From the NCBI GenBank assembly GCA_937928015.1, contig CALFXA010000200.1, forward strand, positions 1-34,230: 34,230 nt of DNA, in the 5' to 3' direction. Every line of letters begins with the position of its first letter. Position 1 is the stretch's first letter. Position numbers and translations under genes: made by a program. Positions 7,966-15,155 of this stretch are shown one piece after another. The notes beneath the pieces are model-generated. The model ran no database searches and was not told the origin of the DNA. It saw only the letters and a list, made by a program, of their open reading frames with translations. Origin of the DNA: an uncultured Anaerolineales bacterium. Its GTDB lineage: Bacteria; Chloroflexota; Anaerolineae; Anaerolineales; Villigracilaceae.

Positions 7966-8865
7966 TTAGCCCTCCCCCATCTCAGGGATGGGTTCCGTCG
8001 AAACATTGCGATGCGCGAGGTAGTTCTCGACCCAAAAGATGACCAGCGCCAGCCACACCACGCTGAAACCGATCAGGTGATTGAAGTCGAAGGCTTCCTT
8101 GTAGACGAAGACGCCCAAGAGAAATTGGATGGTCGGTGCGATGTATTGCAGCAAACCGACCGTCGAGAGCGGGATGCGCTGCGCGGCCGAGGCGAACATC
8201 AACAGCGGGACCGTGGTGGCGATGCCCGCGCCGATCATCAGCAGATCGGAGTTGGTGCCCGTGTGCAGGAAGGCGCCCGATCCATTCGCTTCCATCGTCA
8301 GCAGGTAGAGGAGCGCAGGCAGGAAGAGGATGCCCGTTTCGAGCGTCAGGCCGTAGAGCGAACCGAGCGGAGCCAGCTTCTTGACCAGGCCGTAGATTCC
8401 GAACGAAAAGGCCAGCGTCAACGCGATCCACGGCAGCTTGCCGTAGACGACGGTCAGGTAGATGACGCCCGCGGCGGCCAGCCCGAGCGGAATCCACTGG
8501 GCGGGGCGCAACTTTTCGCGCAGGATGACCACGCCCAGCAGTACACTCAAGAGCGGATTGATGAAATAGCCCAGGCTGGTCTCGACGATGAAGCCTGCAT
8601 TGACCGCCCACACGTAGGTCAGCCAGTTGACGCCGATCAGGATGGCGGCGATGAAGTAGATGCCCAGCGTACGCCCGTCCAGCTTCGAGCGGAATTCCGC
8701 CCATTGACGGGTGACAAGCACAACCGCCATCAACATGACGAACGACCAGCCGATCCGATGACTGAGCAATTGCAAGGCGGGCACATGATGGAGCAGCTTC
8801 CAGTAGATGGGAAAGAATCCCCACAACGAGTATGCGCCGATACCGTACAGGATACCTTTATTCAT
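7966..8865 (-). CDS. rarD: RarD-type EamA/DMT-superfamily transporter
   Basis: This encodes 299 residues with ten predicted membrane helices. The N-terminus GILYGIGAYSLWGFFPIYWK and LLSHRIGWS are characteristic of RarD proteins, a branch of the drug/metabolite transporter superfamily first named for a chloramphenicol-sensitivity phenotype. The transported compound is not established for most members. The first gene of a two-gene operon with the SDR enzyme, it starts at an ATG with AAAGGA upstream. A TATAAT box lies at 8909-8914 on the - strand, 44 bases before the start. The association with a sugar-nucleotide-type SDR may reflect convenience rather than shared pathway. Confidence 0.85.
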   Translation of the reverse strand: MNKGILYGIGAYSLWGFFPIYWKLLHHVPALQLLSHRIGWSFVMLMAVVLVTRQWAEFRSKLDGRTLGIYFIAAILIGVNWLTYVWAVNAGFIVETSLGYFINPLLSVLLGVVILREKLRPAQWIPLGLAAAGVIYLTVVYGKLPWIALTLAFSFGIYGLVKKLAPLGSLYGLTLETGILFLPALLYLLTMEANGSGAFLHTGTNSDLLMIGAGIATTVPLLMFASAAQRIPLSTVGLLQYIAPTIQFLLGVFVYKEAFDFNHLIGFSVVWLALVIFWVENYLAHRNVSTEPIPEMGEG

Positions 8866-8908
8866 TTTTCTTCCTTTGGACAGGGAACGATTTAGATGTT
8901 AAGGCGTG

Positions 8909-8914
8909 ATTATA
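8909..8914 (-). promoter_or_regulatory. -10 box upstream of rarD
   Basis: A perfect TATAAT lies on the - strand 44 bases before the rarD ATG. No convincing -35 hexamer is seen at 16-18 bases. Confidence 0.45.
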
Positions 8915-8996
8915 ACCCTGAGATTTTCGAGCCTTGGGAACATTTCGACGGGCGAAATCGTCTTCCACCCATTATCGACTAAGAAAGGATAAAACG

Positions 8997-9128
8997 ATGA
9001 AACTCCCTTATTTTCTTGTGTGGTCTGCGCTCGGTTTTCTCTTTGGCACGTTTGGTGGAAAGCGGCGAATGATGACTCCCGCCGTTCAGCGCGACGTGGA
9101 GCGTCATCTGGATCATGTCTCCAGATAG
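8997..9128 (+). CDS. 43-residue predicted single-pass membrane peptide
   Basis: The reading frame starts at an ATG 9 bases after AAAGGA and encodes one hydrophobic segment (LPYFLVWSALGFLFGTFGG, residues 3-21). This is followed by a basic KRR and a charged tail, suggesting a single-pass protein with the tail in the cytoplasm. A perfect bidirectional terminator follows 16 bases after the stop, supporting a genuine short transcription unit. The frame remains open upstream to 8934, but without a ribosome binding site. I recognise no family. It is transcribed divergently from rarD and convergently with the HMA gene. Confidence 0.6.
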   Translation: MKLPYFLVWSALGFLFGTFGGKRRMMTPAVQRDVERHLDHVSR

Positions 9129-9143
9129 ACAAAATGCAATCTC

Positions 9144-9177
9144 ATAAAAATGGACGGCATCCGCCGTCCATTTTTAT
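9144..9177. terminator. Bidirectional terminator between the small membrane peptide and the HMA gene
   Basis: ATAAAAATGGACGG (9144-9157) pairs perfectly with CCGTCCATTTTTAT (9164-9177) around a 6-base loop, giving T runs in both directions. It ends on the first base of the HMA stop codon and serves the convergent genes on both sides. Confidence 0.85.
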
Positions 9178-9389
9178 TATGCGGGGATGGCCTGATAGCC
9201 TTTTTTCTTGACCGCCGCCAGAATTTGTTCCTCGCTGACTTTTGCCTCGTCGAACTCGACGATCATCTGCTGCTTGTGATAGCTGGCGTTGATCTCGCGG
9301 ATGCCAGGCAGGTCGTCTTCGATGCTTTCGAGGCGCATCGAGCAGTTCGAGCAGTGCATATCGGGCACGGAGTAAGTTTTTTTCACCAT
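9177..9389 (-). CDS. HMA-domain heavy-metal chaperone (CopZ-like)
   Basis: This encodes 70 residues forming a single heavy-metal-associated domain (ferredoxin-like beta-alpha-beta-beta-alpha-beta). The metal site MHCSNC has Cys13 and Cys16, the CxxC that binds Cu(I) in cytoplasmic chaperones. The family hands Cu(I) to P-type ATPases such as the CopA encoded at 11251-13677. The ATG is preceded by TGGAGG. It is the last gene of the second copper block, separated from the cupredoxin fusion gene by a 31-nt palindrome. It differs clearly from the second free HMA protein (13734-13952), so the two probably have distinct partners. Confidence 0.85.
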   Translation of the reverse strand: MVKKTYSVPDMHCSNCSMRLESIEDDLPGIREINASYHKQQMIVEFDEAKVSEEQILAAVKKKGYQAIPA

Positions 9390-9407
9390 GTTGTCTTCCT
9401 CCAGTGA

Positions 9408-9438
9408 GACCTGACAGGTTTCTGAAACCTGTCAGGTC
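9408..9438. repeat. 31-nt palindrome, copy 2
   Basis: GACCTGACAGGTTT (9408-9421) pairs perfectly over 14 bp with 9425-9438 around the loop CTG. It lies between the cupredoxin fusion gene and the HMA gene, immediately before the latter's Shine-Dalgarno sequence. It differs from copy 1 (866-896) at three left-arm positions with matching changes in the right arm. Confidence 0.8.
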
Positions 9439-9444
9439 CGGTAA

Positions 9445-10671
9445 CTATTCGAAAATAATCTGCCCCGTGTACATGCCCATCGAGCAGGTGAAGAACATCT
9501 TCGTACCTGCGGGCTGGGCGGGGATGTCCACGGTGACGGTGCCCGTCTCGGGCAGAAGCTGGTAATAATCCAAGTCAGGGATGACGAAGTCGCGGGCACA
9601 GGAATAAGTCTGATTGGTGACCAGGCTGAGCGTCACCTTCTGCCCCGCGGGAGCTTTGAGCATCTGCGGGAAATAACCATCCGAGCGGACCTGAAGCGTG
9701 ATCCCGCCTGTCGAGGAGCTCGGCGCCGATTCGGCCAGGGCAGAGGAATTGCCCGTTGACGGAATCAGGCCGCGGGTCAGGTTCTCGAAGGAGAGCGGGG
9801 ATCCCAACAGGTTGAGCGCGCCGTTCAGGGTCACGAGTCCCAGCACCAGCACCACGGCGGCCACGAAACGCATGAAGAACTTTTCGAGGCGCGCGCCCAG
9901 TTCGGTCGTCAAGTATGCGACGATGAAAAAGACGGGACTCGTCCCGAGCGTGAAGGCAAACAGCAGCGCCGCTCCCGCCAGCGCACTGCCCGTGCCAAGC
10001 GCAGTCGCCAGCATGGCCTGCGTCACGCCGCAGGGAATGAAGACTGTCAGCGCGCCGAGGAAGAGCGGGGTGAACAACTCCGTTCCGTTCTTAGCCGTGC
10101 GACGGATGTAGCGCGTGATGAACTTGGGCGGCTCGATGGCAAAATACCGAAAGATCGGATGCACGTTCAACATGCGCAGGCCGTTACCCAGCATGAAAAT
10201 GGCGATGGCGATCATCAGCACCGCGCGCGTGACGGGGCTAAAGGTGAGGAAGGAACCTGCCCAACCGAACAGCGCGCCCAACAGGGTGTACATCACCATC
10301 TTGGACGTGAGAAAAAGCAAAATCGGCAGGGCGCTGTTGGAACGTTTCGGCTGGACACTGGCCTTCGTCTTTTTGCCCTGCGGCGGATTTTGCAGATAAT
10401 CCTGCTCGATCTGGTGCGCCAGCGAACTGGCCAGCAGCCCACCCTGCACCGCCAGGCAACTCAACCCGCCTGTGGTCACGCCCGTGACGAAGGCCACCAT
10501 GATCTGGCTCATCGAGAAGGAACCGCCCGCCACCGTCACGCCTTGCTGACCCAACGACGGGGTGACAATCATCAGAATGGCAATCGCCACCAACAGTATG
10601 CCCAGGGCGGCCAGCACCATGGGGTCCACCTGAGGAGAGGATTTATGGGTTTGAGATTTCTTCGTCGACAT
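9445..10671 (-). CDS. DsbD/TauE-like membrane protein fused to a C-terminal cupredoxin domain
   Basis: This encodes 408 residues. The first roughly 290 contain about seven membrane helices with Cys72 (GGLSC) and Cys214 (IPCG). This pair resembles the two redox cysteines of the DsbD/CcdA transmembrane region, a family often labelled 'sulfite exporter TauE/SafE' in annotation. A Ser/Gly-rich linker (about 300-322) leads to an 85-residue cupredoxin-like domain. Its candidate metal ligands are Cys358 (SCARD), Cys396, Met398 and Met400 (CSMGM), with Cys where many cupredoxins have His. The context of copA, csoR and copZ points to copper handling at the outer face of the membrane. Whether it moves electrons, metal or both is not determinable. 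It starts 3 bases after the lipoprotein stop. Confidence 0.8.
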   Translation of the reverse strand: MSTKKSQTHKSSPQVDPMVLAALGILLVAIAILMIVTPSLGQQGVTVAGGSFSMSQIMVAFVTGVTTGGLSCLAVQGGLLASSLAHQIEQDYLQNPPQGKKTKASVQPKRSNSALPILLFLTSKMVMYTLLGALFGWAGSFLTFSPVTRAVLMIAIAIFMLGNGLRMLNVHPIFRYFAIEPPKFITRYIRRTAKNGTELFTPLFLGALTVFIPCGVTQAMLATALGTGSALAGAALLFAFTLGTSPVFFIVAYLTTELGARLEKFFMRFVAAVVLVLGLVTLNGALNLLGSPLSFENLTRGLIPSTGNSSALAESAPSSSTGGITLQVRSDGYFPQMLKAPAGQKVTLSLVTNQTYSCARDFVIPDLDYYQLLPETGTVTVDIPAQPAGTKMFFTCSMGMYTGQIIFE

Positions 10672-10674
10672 ACA

Positions 10675-11193
10675 TTAGCGCTTCCCGCCGTCCCAGACGA
10701 CGAAGGGCATGTTGACCACTACGCCAGGCTGGGTAAGGGTCACCTCGCCCGCGGCTTCTGCCGCCTGAATCTCGGCCACCGACTTCAACTCACGCGCCTT
10801 GGCAGGGTCAGCCCAGGTCACCACGTTGATGCGGCGCAGGGGCGAGTAACCGTCGGTGCCAGGCGGATTGTCGAAGACGTCGGACTGAAAGCCGAAGGGA
10901 CCCATGCCCTTCAGACCATTGTCGAACACGTACACGTTCGCCAGCGCCTCGTCGGGCGTATTGGACAGGGCAGGCACATACAGCACAGGCGAATCCATCA
11001 TGTAGGTCAATAGCTTGGCAACATCCGCATCCGAGGCCTCGGTATGGACGAAGTAGATCTCCTTTCCGTCCACGTAGGCCATGCCCGCAGGCAATACCAC
11101 GGTCGGCATCTCGGCCGCTTTGGGCGCACAGGCTGCTAGCAAGGTGCCAAACATAAGGGAAAGTACGACCAAGGAAAGCTTATTGAAACGCAT
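10675..11193 (-). CDS. Putative lipoprotein of the copper island
   Basis: This encodes 172 residues with a lipoprotein signal peptide: KLSLVVLSLMFGTLLAAC, lipobox LAAC, lipidated Cys22. The mature part has no membrane segment. Motifs such as AYVDGKEIYFVHTEAS, NVYVFDNGLKG and PLRRINVVTWADP recall a conserved domain of unknown function in Chloroflexota (possibly DUF7482, from memory). Apart from the lipidated Cys there is no cysteine; a few Met and His residues could bind metal. It is cotranscribed with the cupredoxin fusion gene, whose ATG lies 3 bases after its TAA, suggesting a joint extracytoplasmic role. Function not assigned. Confidence 0.75.
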   Translation of the reverse strand: MRFNKLSLVVLSLMFGTLLAACAPKAAEMPTVVLPAGMAYVDGKEIYFVHTEASDADVAKLLTYMMDSPVLYVPALSNTPDEALANVYVFDNGLKGMGPFGFQSDVFDNPPGTDGYSPLRRINVVTWADPAKARELKSVAEIQAAEAAGEVTLTQPGVVVNMPFVVWDGGKR

Positions 11194-11210
11194 ATTAAAG
11201 TTTATCCTTT

Positions 11211-11242
11211 TATAAAAAGAGGCGGCCTGTTTTTAGGCCGCC
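11211..11242 (-). terminator. Intrinsic terminator of copA
   Basis: GGCGGCCT (11221-11228) pairs with AGGCCGCC (11235-11242) around a 6-base loop. On the - strand it is followed by TCTTTTTATA (complement of 11211-11220). It lies 8 bases after the copA stop and just before the lipoprotein gene, so the second copper block would need read-through or its own promoter. Confidence 0.85.
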
Positions 11243-11250
11243 CCCGAGTT

Positions 11251-13677
11251 TCAGATCTTTTGCCCACGCAGCCGCAGGCTATTGCTGACCACGAACACGC
11301 TGCTGAACGCCATCGCACCAGCCGCCAGCATCGGGTTGAGATATCCCAGCGCTGCAGCGGGGATCAGGATCACGTTGTAGAAGAAGGCCCAGAACAGATT
11401 CTGCTTGATGGTGCCCAGCGTTCTGCGCGAGAGCGAGATGGCGCGCCCCACACCGCGCAAGTCACCGCTCATCAAAGTCACAGGCGCGGCGGCCATGGCC
11501 ACATCCGTGCCCGTGCCGATGGCCAGGCCCACGTCGGCCTGCGCCAGGGCGGGCGCATCATTCACGCCGTCGCCGACCATCGCCACCACATTGGCCGCTT
11601 CCTGCAGCTTCTTCACTTCGCTGGCCTTGTCGGCAGGCAGGACTTCCGCCAGCACCGTATCCACGCCGACCTGCTTTGCAATCGCTTCGGCGGTCTTCTG
11701 GTTGTCGCCCGTAATCATCGCGACCTTCAACCCATGCCGATGCAGGTCCTGAATAGCCTCGACCGAGCCGTCCTTGAGCGTATCCGCCACGGCGATGACG
11801 CCCGCGATCTGGTCATCGACCGCCACCAGCATGGCCGTCTTGGCCTCCGCTTGCAGACGTTCGACCTCAGGCTGGATGCCGTTTAGCGAGATGTTCCGCG
11901 CCTGCATCATTCTCACGTTCCCGACAGCCACCACCCTGCCCTCGACCTCGGCCTGGACTCCGTTCCCAGGCTCGGCCTTGAACCCAGCCGCTTCCGCCAA
12001 AGCCAGCCCGCGCTGAGTTGCCTCGGCCCAGATGGCCTCTCCCAGCGGATGCTCGCTGCCCTTCTCCACCGAAGCCGCCAGACGCAGGAGCTGTTCCTCG
12101 GTCCATGAATTGCCGTCCATGGTCACGATATCCGTCACCGCAGGCTGACCCTTCGTAATGGTGCCCGTCTTATCCAGCACCACCACGCCGATGCGACCTG
12201 CGCGTTCGAGCGCCTCACTGTTGCGGAAGAGGATGCCCGCCTCCGCGCCCTTGCCCGTCCCCACCATGACGGCAGTCGGCGTGGCCAGGCCCATTGCGCA
12301 CGGACAGGCGATCACCAGCACGGCTACCATGTTGATCAGCGCGCGCGTGAAGTTGTCCATGTCCGCGTTGATGGGCAGCGACGGCCCGAAGAAATACCAA
12401 CCCGCAAAGGTCAACAGCGCGATGCCAATCACCGCGGGGACGAAGACCGCCGAGACCTGGTCGGCCATCTTTTGAATGGGCGCCTTGCTACCTTGCGCGT
12501 CTTCCACCAGTTTGATGATCTGCGCCAGCGCAGTCTCCCTGCCGACCTTGGTGGCCTCGAACTTGAGCAGGCCCAACTTGTTGAGCGTCGCGCCGATGAC
12601 CGTCTCGCCCGGTTTCTTCTCCACGGGCAGCGACTCACCCGTCAGCATCGACTCATCCACGGCCGAGCGGCCTTCGACGACTACGCCGTCCACGGGAATC
12701 TTCTCGCCAGGGCGAACCAGTACCACGTCGCCCACACGAACCTCATCCACGGGCACCTCGGTCTCGGCGCCATCGCGGACCACACGTGCAGTCTTGGCGC
12801 GCAATCCCATCAGCTTCTTGATAGCCTCGGAGGTACGTCCCTTGGCGCGCGCTTCGAGGAACTTGCCCAGGCGGATCAAGGTGATGATGACCGCCGAGGT
12901 CTCGAAATACACATGGCCCGGGATGATGCCCAGTGTGATGAAGATCGAGTAAATATATGCGACCGACGAACCCATCGCGATCAGCACGTCCATGTTGGCC
13001 GAGCCGTTGCGCAGGGACTTGTACGCACCCACGTAATACTGCCAGCCCACGTAAAACTGCACGGGCGTTGCCACCGTCCACATGGCGTAGTGGACCCACT
13101 CCGCGTGTGCCCACATGCCGAGCAGGCCGAAGTCACGGGCCATCGAGAACAGGAAGAGCGGCACGGTGAACAACAAACCGATCAGTAACAGGCTGCGCTG
13201 CTCGTTGATCTCGTGCTCGCGCGCCAGCGCCTCGGCATCTTCGGCCTCTCCGCCCAATTCCAGGGCCTCGAAACCAGCCGCGCTGACGGCGCGTCGGATT
13301 TCGGCCTGGCTGATGACGGTTGGCACATATTTGACGCGCGCCTTCTCGGTCGTGAACGTGACCTGGGCTTCGAGCACGCCATCCAGCTTTTGCAGGGCCT
13401 TCTCCAGGCGGCGGGCATCATTGTCGTCGGCCAGGCGCTTGATGACCAGGTCCGCCTCGCCCGTGGCGACGCCGTAACCCGCGCGCTGCACGCGTGCGAT
13501 CACATCGGTCAGCACCAGTTTCGAGGCGTCGAATTCCACCGTGGCCCGCTCCGAGGAGAGGTTGACCACCGCAGTTTGCACGCCGTCCAATTTCTTGAGG
13601 TTGCGCTCCACTGTGGCGACACAGTTCGCGCAGGTCATGCCGGTAATTGGTAAAGTGAGTTGTTTCGTATCGGTCAT
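11251..13677 (-). CDS. copA: Cu(+)-exporting P1B-type ATPase CopA
   Basis: This encodes 808 residues and pumps Cu(I) out of the cytoplasm using ATP. The N-terminal HMA1 domain has MTCANC (Cys16, Cys19). A second HMA-like domain (about 76-140) lacks the CxxC and reads DDNDARR in its place. Catalytic features are TGES (347-350), CPC (458-460) in membrane helix 6, DKTGT with phosphorylated Asp502, His-Pro at 543-544 and GDGVNDAP (702-709). Asn760, Tyr767-Asn768, Met789 and Ser792-Ser793 match the P1B-1 Cu(I) signature of helices 7 and 8. It is the third gene of the csoR operon, and a palindromic hairpin lies between it and the copZ-like gene. Length and motifs are complete. Confidence 0.95.
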   Translation of the reverse strand: MTDTKQLTLPITGMTCANCVATVERNLKKLDGVQTAVVNLSSERATVEFDASKLVLTDVIARVQRAGYGVATGEADLVIKRLADDNDARRLEKALQKLDGVLEAQVTFTTEKARVKYVPTVISQAEIRRAVSAAGFEALELGGEAEDAEALAREHEINEQRSLLLIGLLFTVPLFLFSMARDFGLLGMWAHAEWVHYAMWTVATPVQFYVGWQYYVGAYKSLRNGSANMDVLIAMGSSVAYIYSIFITLGIIPGHVYFETSAVIITLIRLGKFLEARAKGRTSEAIKKLMGLRAKTARVVRDGAETEVPVDEVRVGDVVLVRPGEKIPVDGVVVEGRSAVDESMLTGESLPVEKKPGETVIGATLNKLGLLKFEATKVGRETALAQIIKLVEDAQGSKAPIQKMADQVSAVFVPAVIGIALLTFAGWYFFGPSLPINADMDNFTRALINMVAVLVIACPCAMGLATPTAVMVGTGKGAEAGILFRNSEALERAGRIGVVVLDKTGTITKGQPAVTDIVTMDGNSWTEEQLLRLAASVEKGSEHPLGEAIWAEATQRGLALAEAAGFKAEPGNGVQAEVEGRVVAVGNVRMMQARNISLNGIQPEVERLQAEAKTAMLVAVDDQIAGVIAVADTLKDGSVEAIQDLHRHGLKVAMITGDNQKTAEAIAKQVGVDTVLAEVLPADKASEVKKLQEAANVVAMVGDGVNDAPALAQADVGLAIGTGTDVAMAAAPVTLMSGDLRGVGRAISLSRRTLGTIKQNLFWAFFYNVILIPAAALGYLNPMLAAGAMAFSSVFVVSNSLRLRGQKI

Positions 13678-13694
13678 TTTCTATCCTGTAAACA

Positions 13695-13725
13695 GACCTG
13701 ACAGGTCTGCGAAACCTGTCAGGTT
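13695..13725. repeat. 31-nt palindrome, copy 3
   Basis: ACCTGACAGGT (13696-13706) pairs with ACCTGTCAGGT (13714-13724). The 31-nt frame matches copy 2 at 27 positions, with differences mainly in the loop. It lies between the copZ-like gene and copA within the operon, where it could act as an attenuator or as an mRNA stability element. Confidence 0.75.
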
Positions 13726-13733
13726 AAATTTGA

Positions 13734-13952
13734 TTACAAAGCAATCGGGCCCGCCACGGGGTAGTTGATCTCGGCCAGCAGGGACTTGATCTTCTCTTCG
13801 CTGGCGGGGGCGTCGAAGCTGATAACGACCTTTTTGGTGTCAATCTCAGCTTTCACAGACTGGACGCCCGCCATTTCAGCGACTTCGGTCTCGATGGTAT
13901 GGGTGCAGTGTCCACAGGAAATTGCGGGGACGGTATAGGTAACGGTGGTCAT
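13734..13952 (-). CDS. copZ: CopZ-like HMA copper chaperone
   Basis: This encodes 72 residues forming a single HMA domain. The metal-binding loop ISCGHC has Cys13 and Cys16, with a His between them as in some Cu chaperones. It probably carries Cu(I) to CopA, encoded next, and to CsoR, encoded just upstream. The csoR-copZ-copA order is the standard copper-efflux arrangement. The ATG at 13952 follows AAGGAGAAACTACC. It is flanked by a dispersed repeat upstream (13993-14082) and by a 31-nt palindrome downstream. Confidence 0.88.
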   Translation of the reverse strand: MTTVTYTVPAISCGHCTHTIETEVAEMAGVQSVKAEIDTKKVVISFDAPASEEKIKSLLAEINYPVAGPIAL

Positions 13953-13992
13953 GGTAGTTTCTCCTTGAAAATGAATTGGATTGTTCTTCGCG

Positions 13993-14082
13993 CTGAGCGG
14001 AGTGAGGCCCGAATGGACCGAACGTAGTCGAAGTGCATATAACCGTCCTTCGACTTCGCTCCCTGGCGGTCGCTCCGCTCAG
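13993..14082. repeat. REP-like compound palindrome between csoR and copZ
   Basis: CTGAGCGGAGTG (13993-14004) pairs with CGCTCCGCTCAG (14071-14082), 11 of 12 positions plus one G-T. A nested stem GTCGAAG (14027-14033) pairs with CTTCGAC (14048-14054). The CGTAGTCGAAG and CTTCGACTTCGCTC words are typical of a dispersed repeat family I recall from Anaerolineae genomes. It fills almost the whole csoR-copZ spacer. Confidence 0.7.
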
Positions 14083-14090
14083 GACGTAGA

Positions 14091-14360
14091 TTACACTTTG
14101 TTCGCCATCTCGAACACTTCGGTGATCTCCTGGAGCACGCGTTCGCGCTCGCTGGCATCGTCACCCTGGATGGCGGTAATCACGCACGAGTTGAGGTGGC
14201 TCTCCAGAATCTGCGAGCTGACCTTGTTGAGAGCGGCCTCCACTGCCTGGATCTGGCGGATGACGTCGATGCAGTAGGCGTCCTCTTCCACCATGCGGAT
14301 AACGCCTTTCAGGTGGCCTTCAATCGTCTTCAAACGGCGCAGGGTATTGTCGTTGTTCAT
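14091..14360 (-). CDS. csoR: CsoR-family copper-sensing repressor
   Basis: This encodes 89 residues of the all-helical CsoR/RcnR (DUF156) family. The Cu(I)-binding triad is Cys30 (AYC), His55 and Cys59 (ESHLNSC), the CsoR-type Cys-His-Cys set. RcnR nickel/cobalt sensors and formaldehyde FrmR differ at these positions. The N-terminal RLKTIEGHLKGVIRMV is the family's DNA-contact helix. Apo-CsoR binds C-tract/G-tract operators, and Cu(I) releases it. Such an operator covers the predicted transcription start of this gene (14402-14427), so CsoR is likely autoregulated and controls copZ and copA. The ATG follows AGAGGAACCG. Confidence 0.93.
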   Translation of the reverse strand: MNNDNTLRRLKTIEGHLKGVIRMVEEDAYCIDVIRQIQAVEAALNKVSSQILESHLNSCVITAIQGDDASERERVLQEITEVFEMANKV

Positions 14361-14401
14361 CGGTTCCTCTTGCTCTTTGATCGTGTCGAGGTCTCTTATC
14401 T

Positions 14402-14427
14402 TACCCCCCCCCCAGGGGGGATGGGTA
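14402..14427. promoter_or_regulatory. CsoR operator (C-tract/G-tract pseudo-palindrome)
   Basis: The site reads TA, ten C, one A, six G, AT, three G, TA on the + strand. This matches the known CsoR operator layout of TAC followed by a C run, a short centre and a G run ending in GTA. It begins about 6 bases past the -10 box, so bound CsoR would block transcription initiation of csoR-copZ-copA. Confidence 0.85.
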
Positions 14428-14432
14428 TCGAA

Positions 14433-14460
14433 ATCATACCATACCGCTCCACTTCGTCAA
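14433..14460 (-). promoter_or_regulatory. Promoter of the csoR-copZ-copA operon
   Basis: On the - strand TTGACG (14460-14455) and TATGAT (14438-14433) are separated by 16 bases, each one mismatch from consensus. The predicted start near 14426 falls in the CsoR operator. Confidence 0.8.
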
Positions 14461-14515
14461 GAGGAAGGCCCTGGCAAAATGTCATCATTTATGAGGATTT
14501 TCATCGCATTCAGAG

Positions 14516-14521
14516 TAGAAT
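14516..14521 (+). promoter_or_regulatory. -10-like box directly before the lipoprotein start (possible leaderless transcript)
   Basis: TAGAAT ends 7 bases before the ATG at 14529. No Shine-Dalgarno sequence lies between them, so the transcript could start at or next to the ATG. There is no good -35 match at 16-18 bases. Confidence 0.4.
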
Positions 14522-14528
14522 ACACTTT

Positions 14529-15155
14529 ATGAGAAAACTCCACCCGCTCTTTGCCGGACTGCTGGCTGGCTCCGTTTTACTGGCCGCCTGCGCCCGTCCG
14601 ACCCCCAATCCCCAGGCCCAAATCCAGCAATCGGTGGCCGCCACCTTGGCCGCCATCCCCACCCCCACCCGCGCCGAGATGCCCCTACCCATCCCGACCG
14701 CCACGCCCATGAGTCTGGTCGGCTTGTTCTGCGAATACCAGTTCTGCATCGGACACCCGCCCGAGATGGCCTTCTTCGACGTCAGCGCCCAGCAGAACCC
14801 GGGCAACGTCAGCGGCTACGCGCAAGGGATGGTCGCCGCCTACAGCGCCAACCTATTCATCCAGGTGTTGTGGCAGACCGCGCCCGGCGCGAGTGACCCG
14901 ACCTTCCTGATCGACCTGATCCTCGATGATGCCTACGACACCCGCACCGGCGAACTGAGCATGACCCAAGTGCGGAATATGAACGTGCTGTACTCCTCCA
15001 TCGGCACCAACGCCTCACCCCTCCTGCCCTTCGGCGGCGTCGGCGGCTGGACCTGCGGCGACCGCGTCTTCGCCTGGAAGACTTACACCCCCGACAGCGG
15101 CTCGGCCCAGGCGCTCTTCAACGACGCGATTAACCGATTCGTCTGTCAGCAATAA
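14529..15155 (+). CDS. Putative lipoprotein of unknown function
   Basis: This encodes 208 residues. The signal peptide ends in the lipobox LAAC with lipidated Cys21. A Pro/Thr-rich linker (about 22-60), common in surface lipoproteins of this phylum, leads to a globular domain of about 145 residues. That domain contains Cys pairs (CEYQFC, WTCGD, FVCQQ) that could form disulfides outside the cell. I do not recognise the domain. The longer frame beginning at 14196 overlaps csoR and its promoter and is not credible. The stop is directly followed by the ATG of the acetyltransferase gene (TAAATG), implying cotranscription. It diverges from the csoR operon, with 168 bases between the starts. Confidence 0.8.
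   Translation: MRKLHPLFAGLLAGSVLLAACARPTPNPQAQIQQSVAATLAAIPTPTRAEMPLPIPTATPMSLVGLFCEYQFCIGHPPEMAFFDVSAQQNPGNVSGYAQGMVAAYSANLFIQVLWQTAPGASDPTFLIDLILDDAYDTRTGELSMTQVRNMNVLYSSIGTNASPLLPFGGVGGWTCGDRVFAWKTYTPDSGSAQALFNDAINRFVCQQ

Noticed and set aside
8011..8895. 294-codon + strand open frame
   Set aside because: It is antisense to rarD, has no ribosome binding site and is rich in Arg/Gln/Asp as expected of a shadow frame.
3272..9177. Hairpins as a CRISPR array
   Set aside because: The hairpins are unrelated in sequence, widely spaced and coincide with gene ends; there is no repeat-spacer periodicity.
14196..14528. Upstream extension of the lipoprotein frame
   Set aside because: It would run through csoR, its promoter and operator, and would bury the signal peptide.
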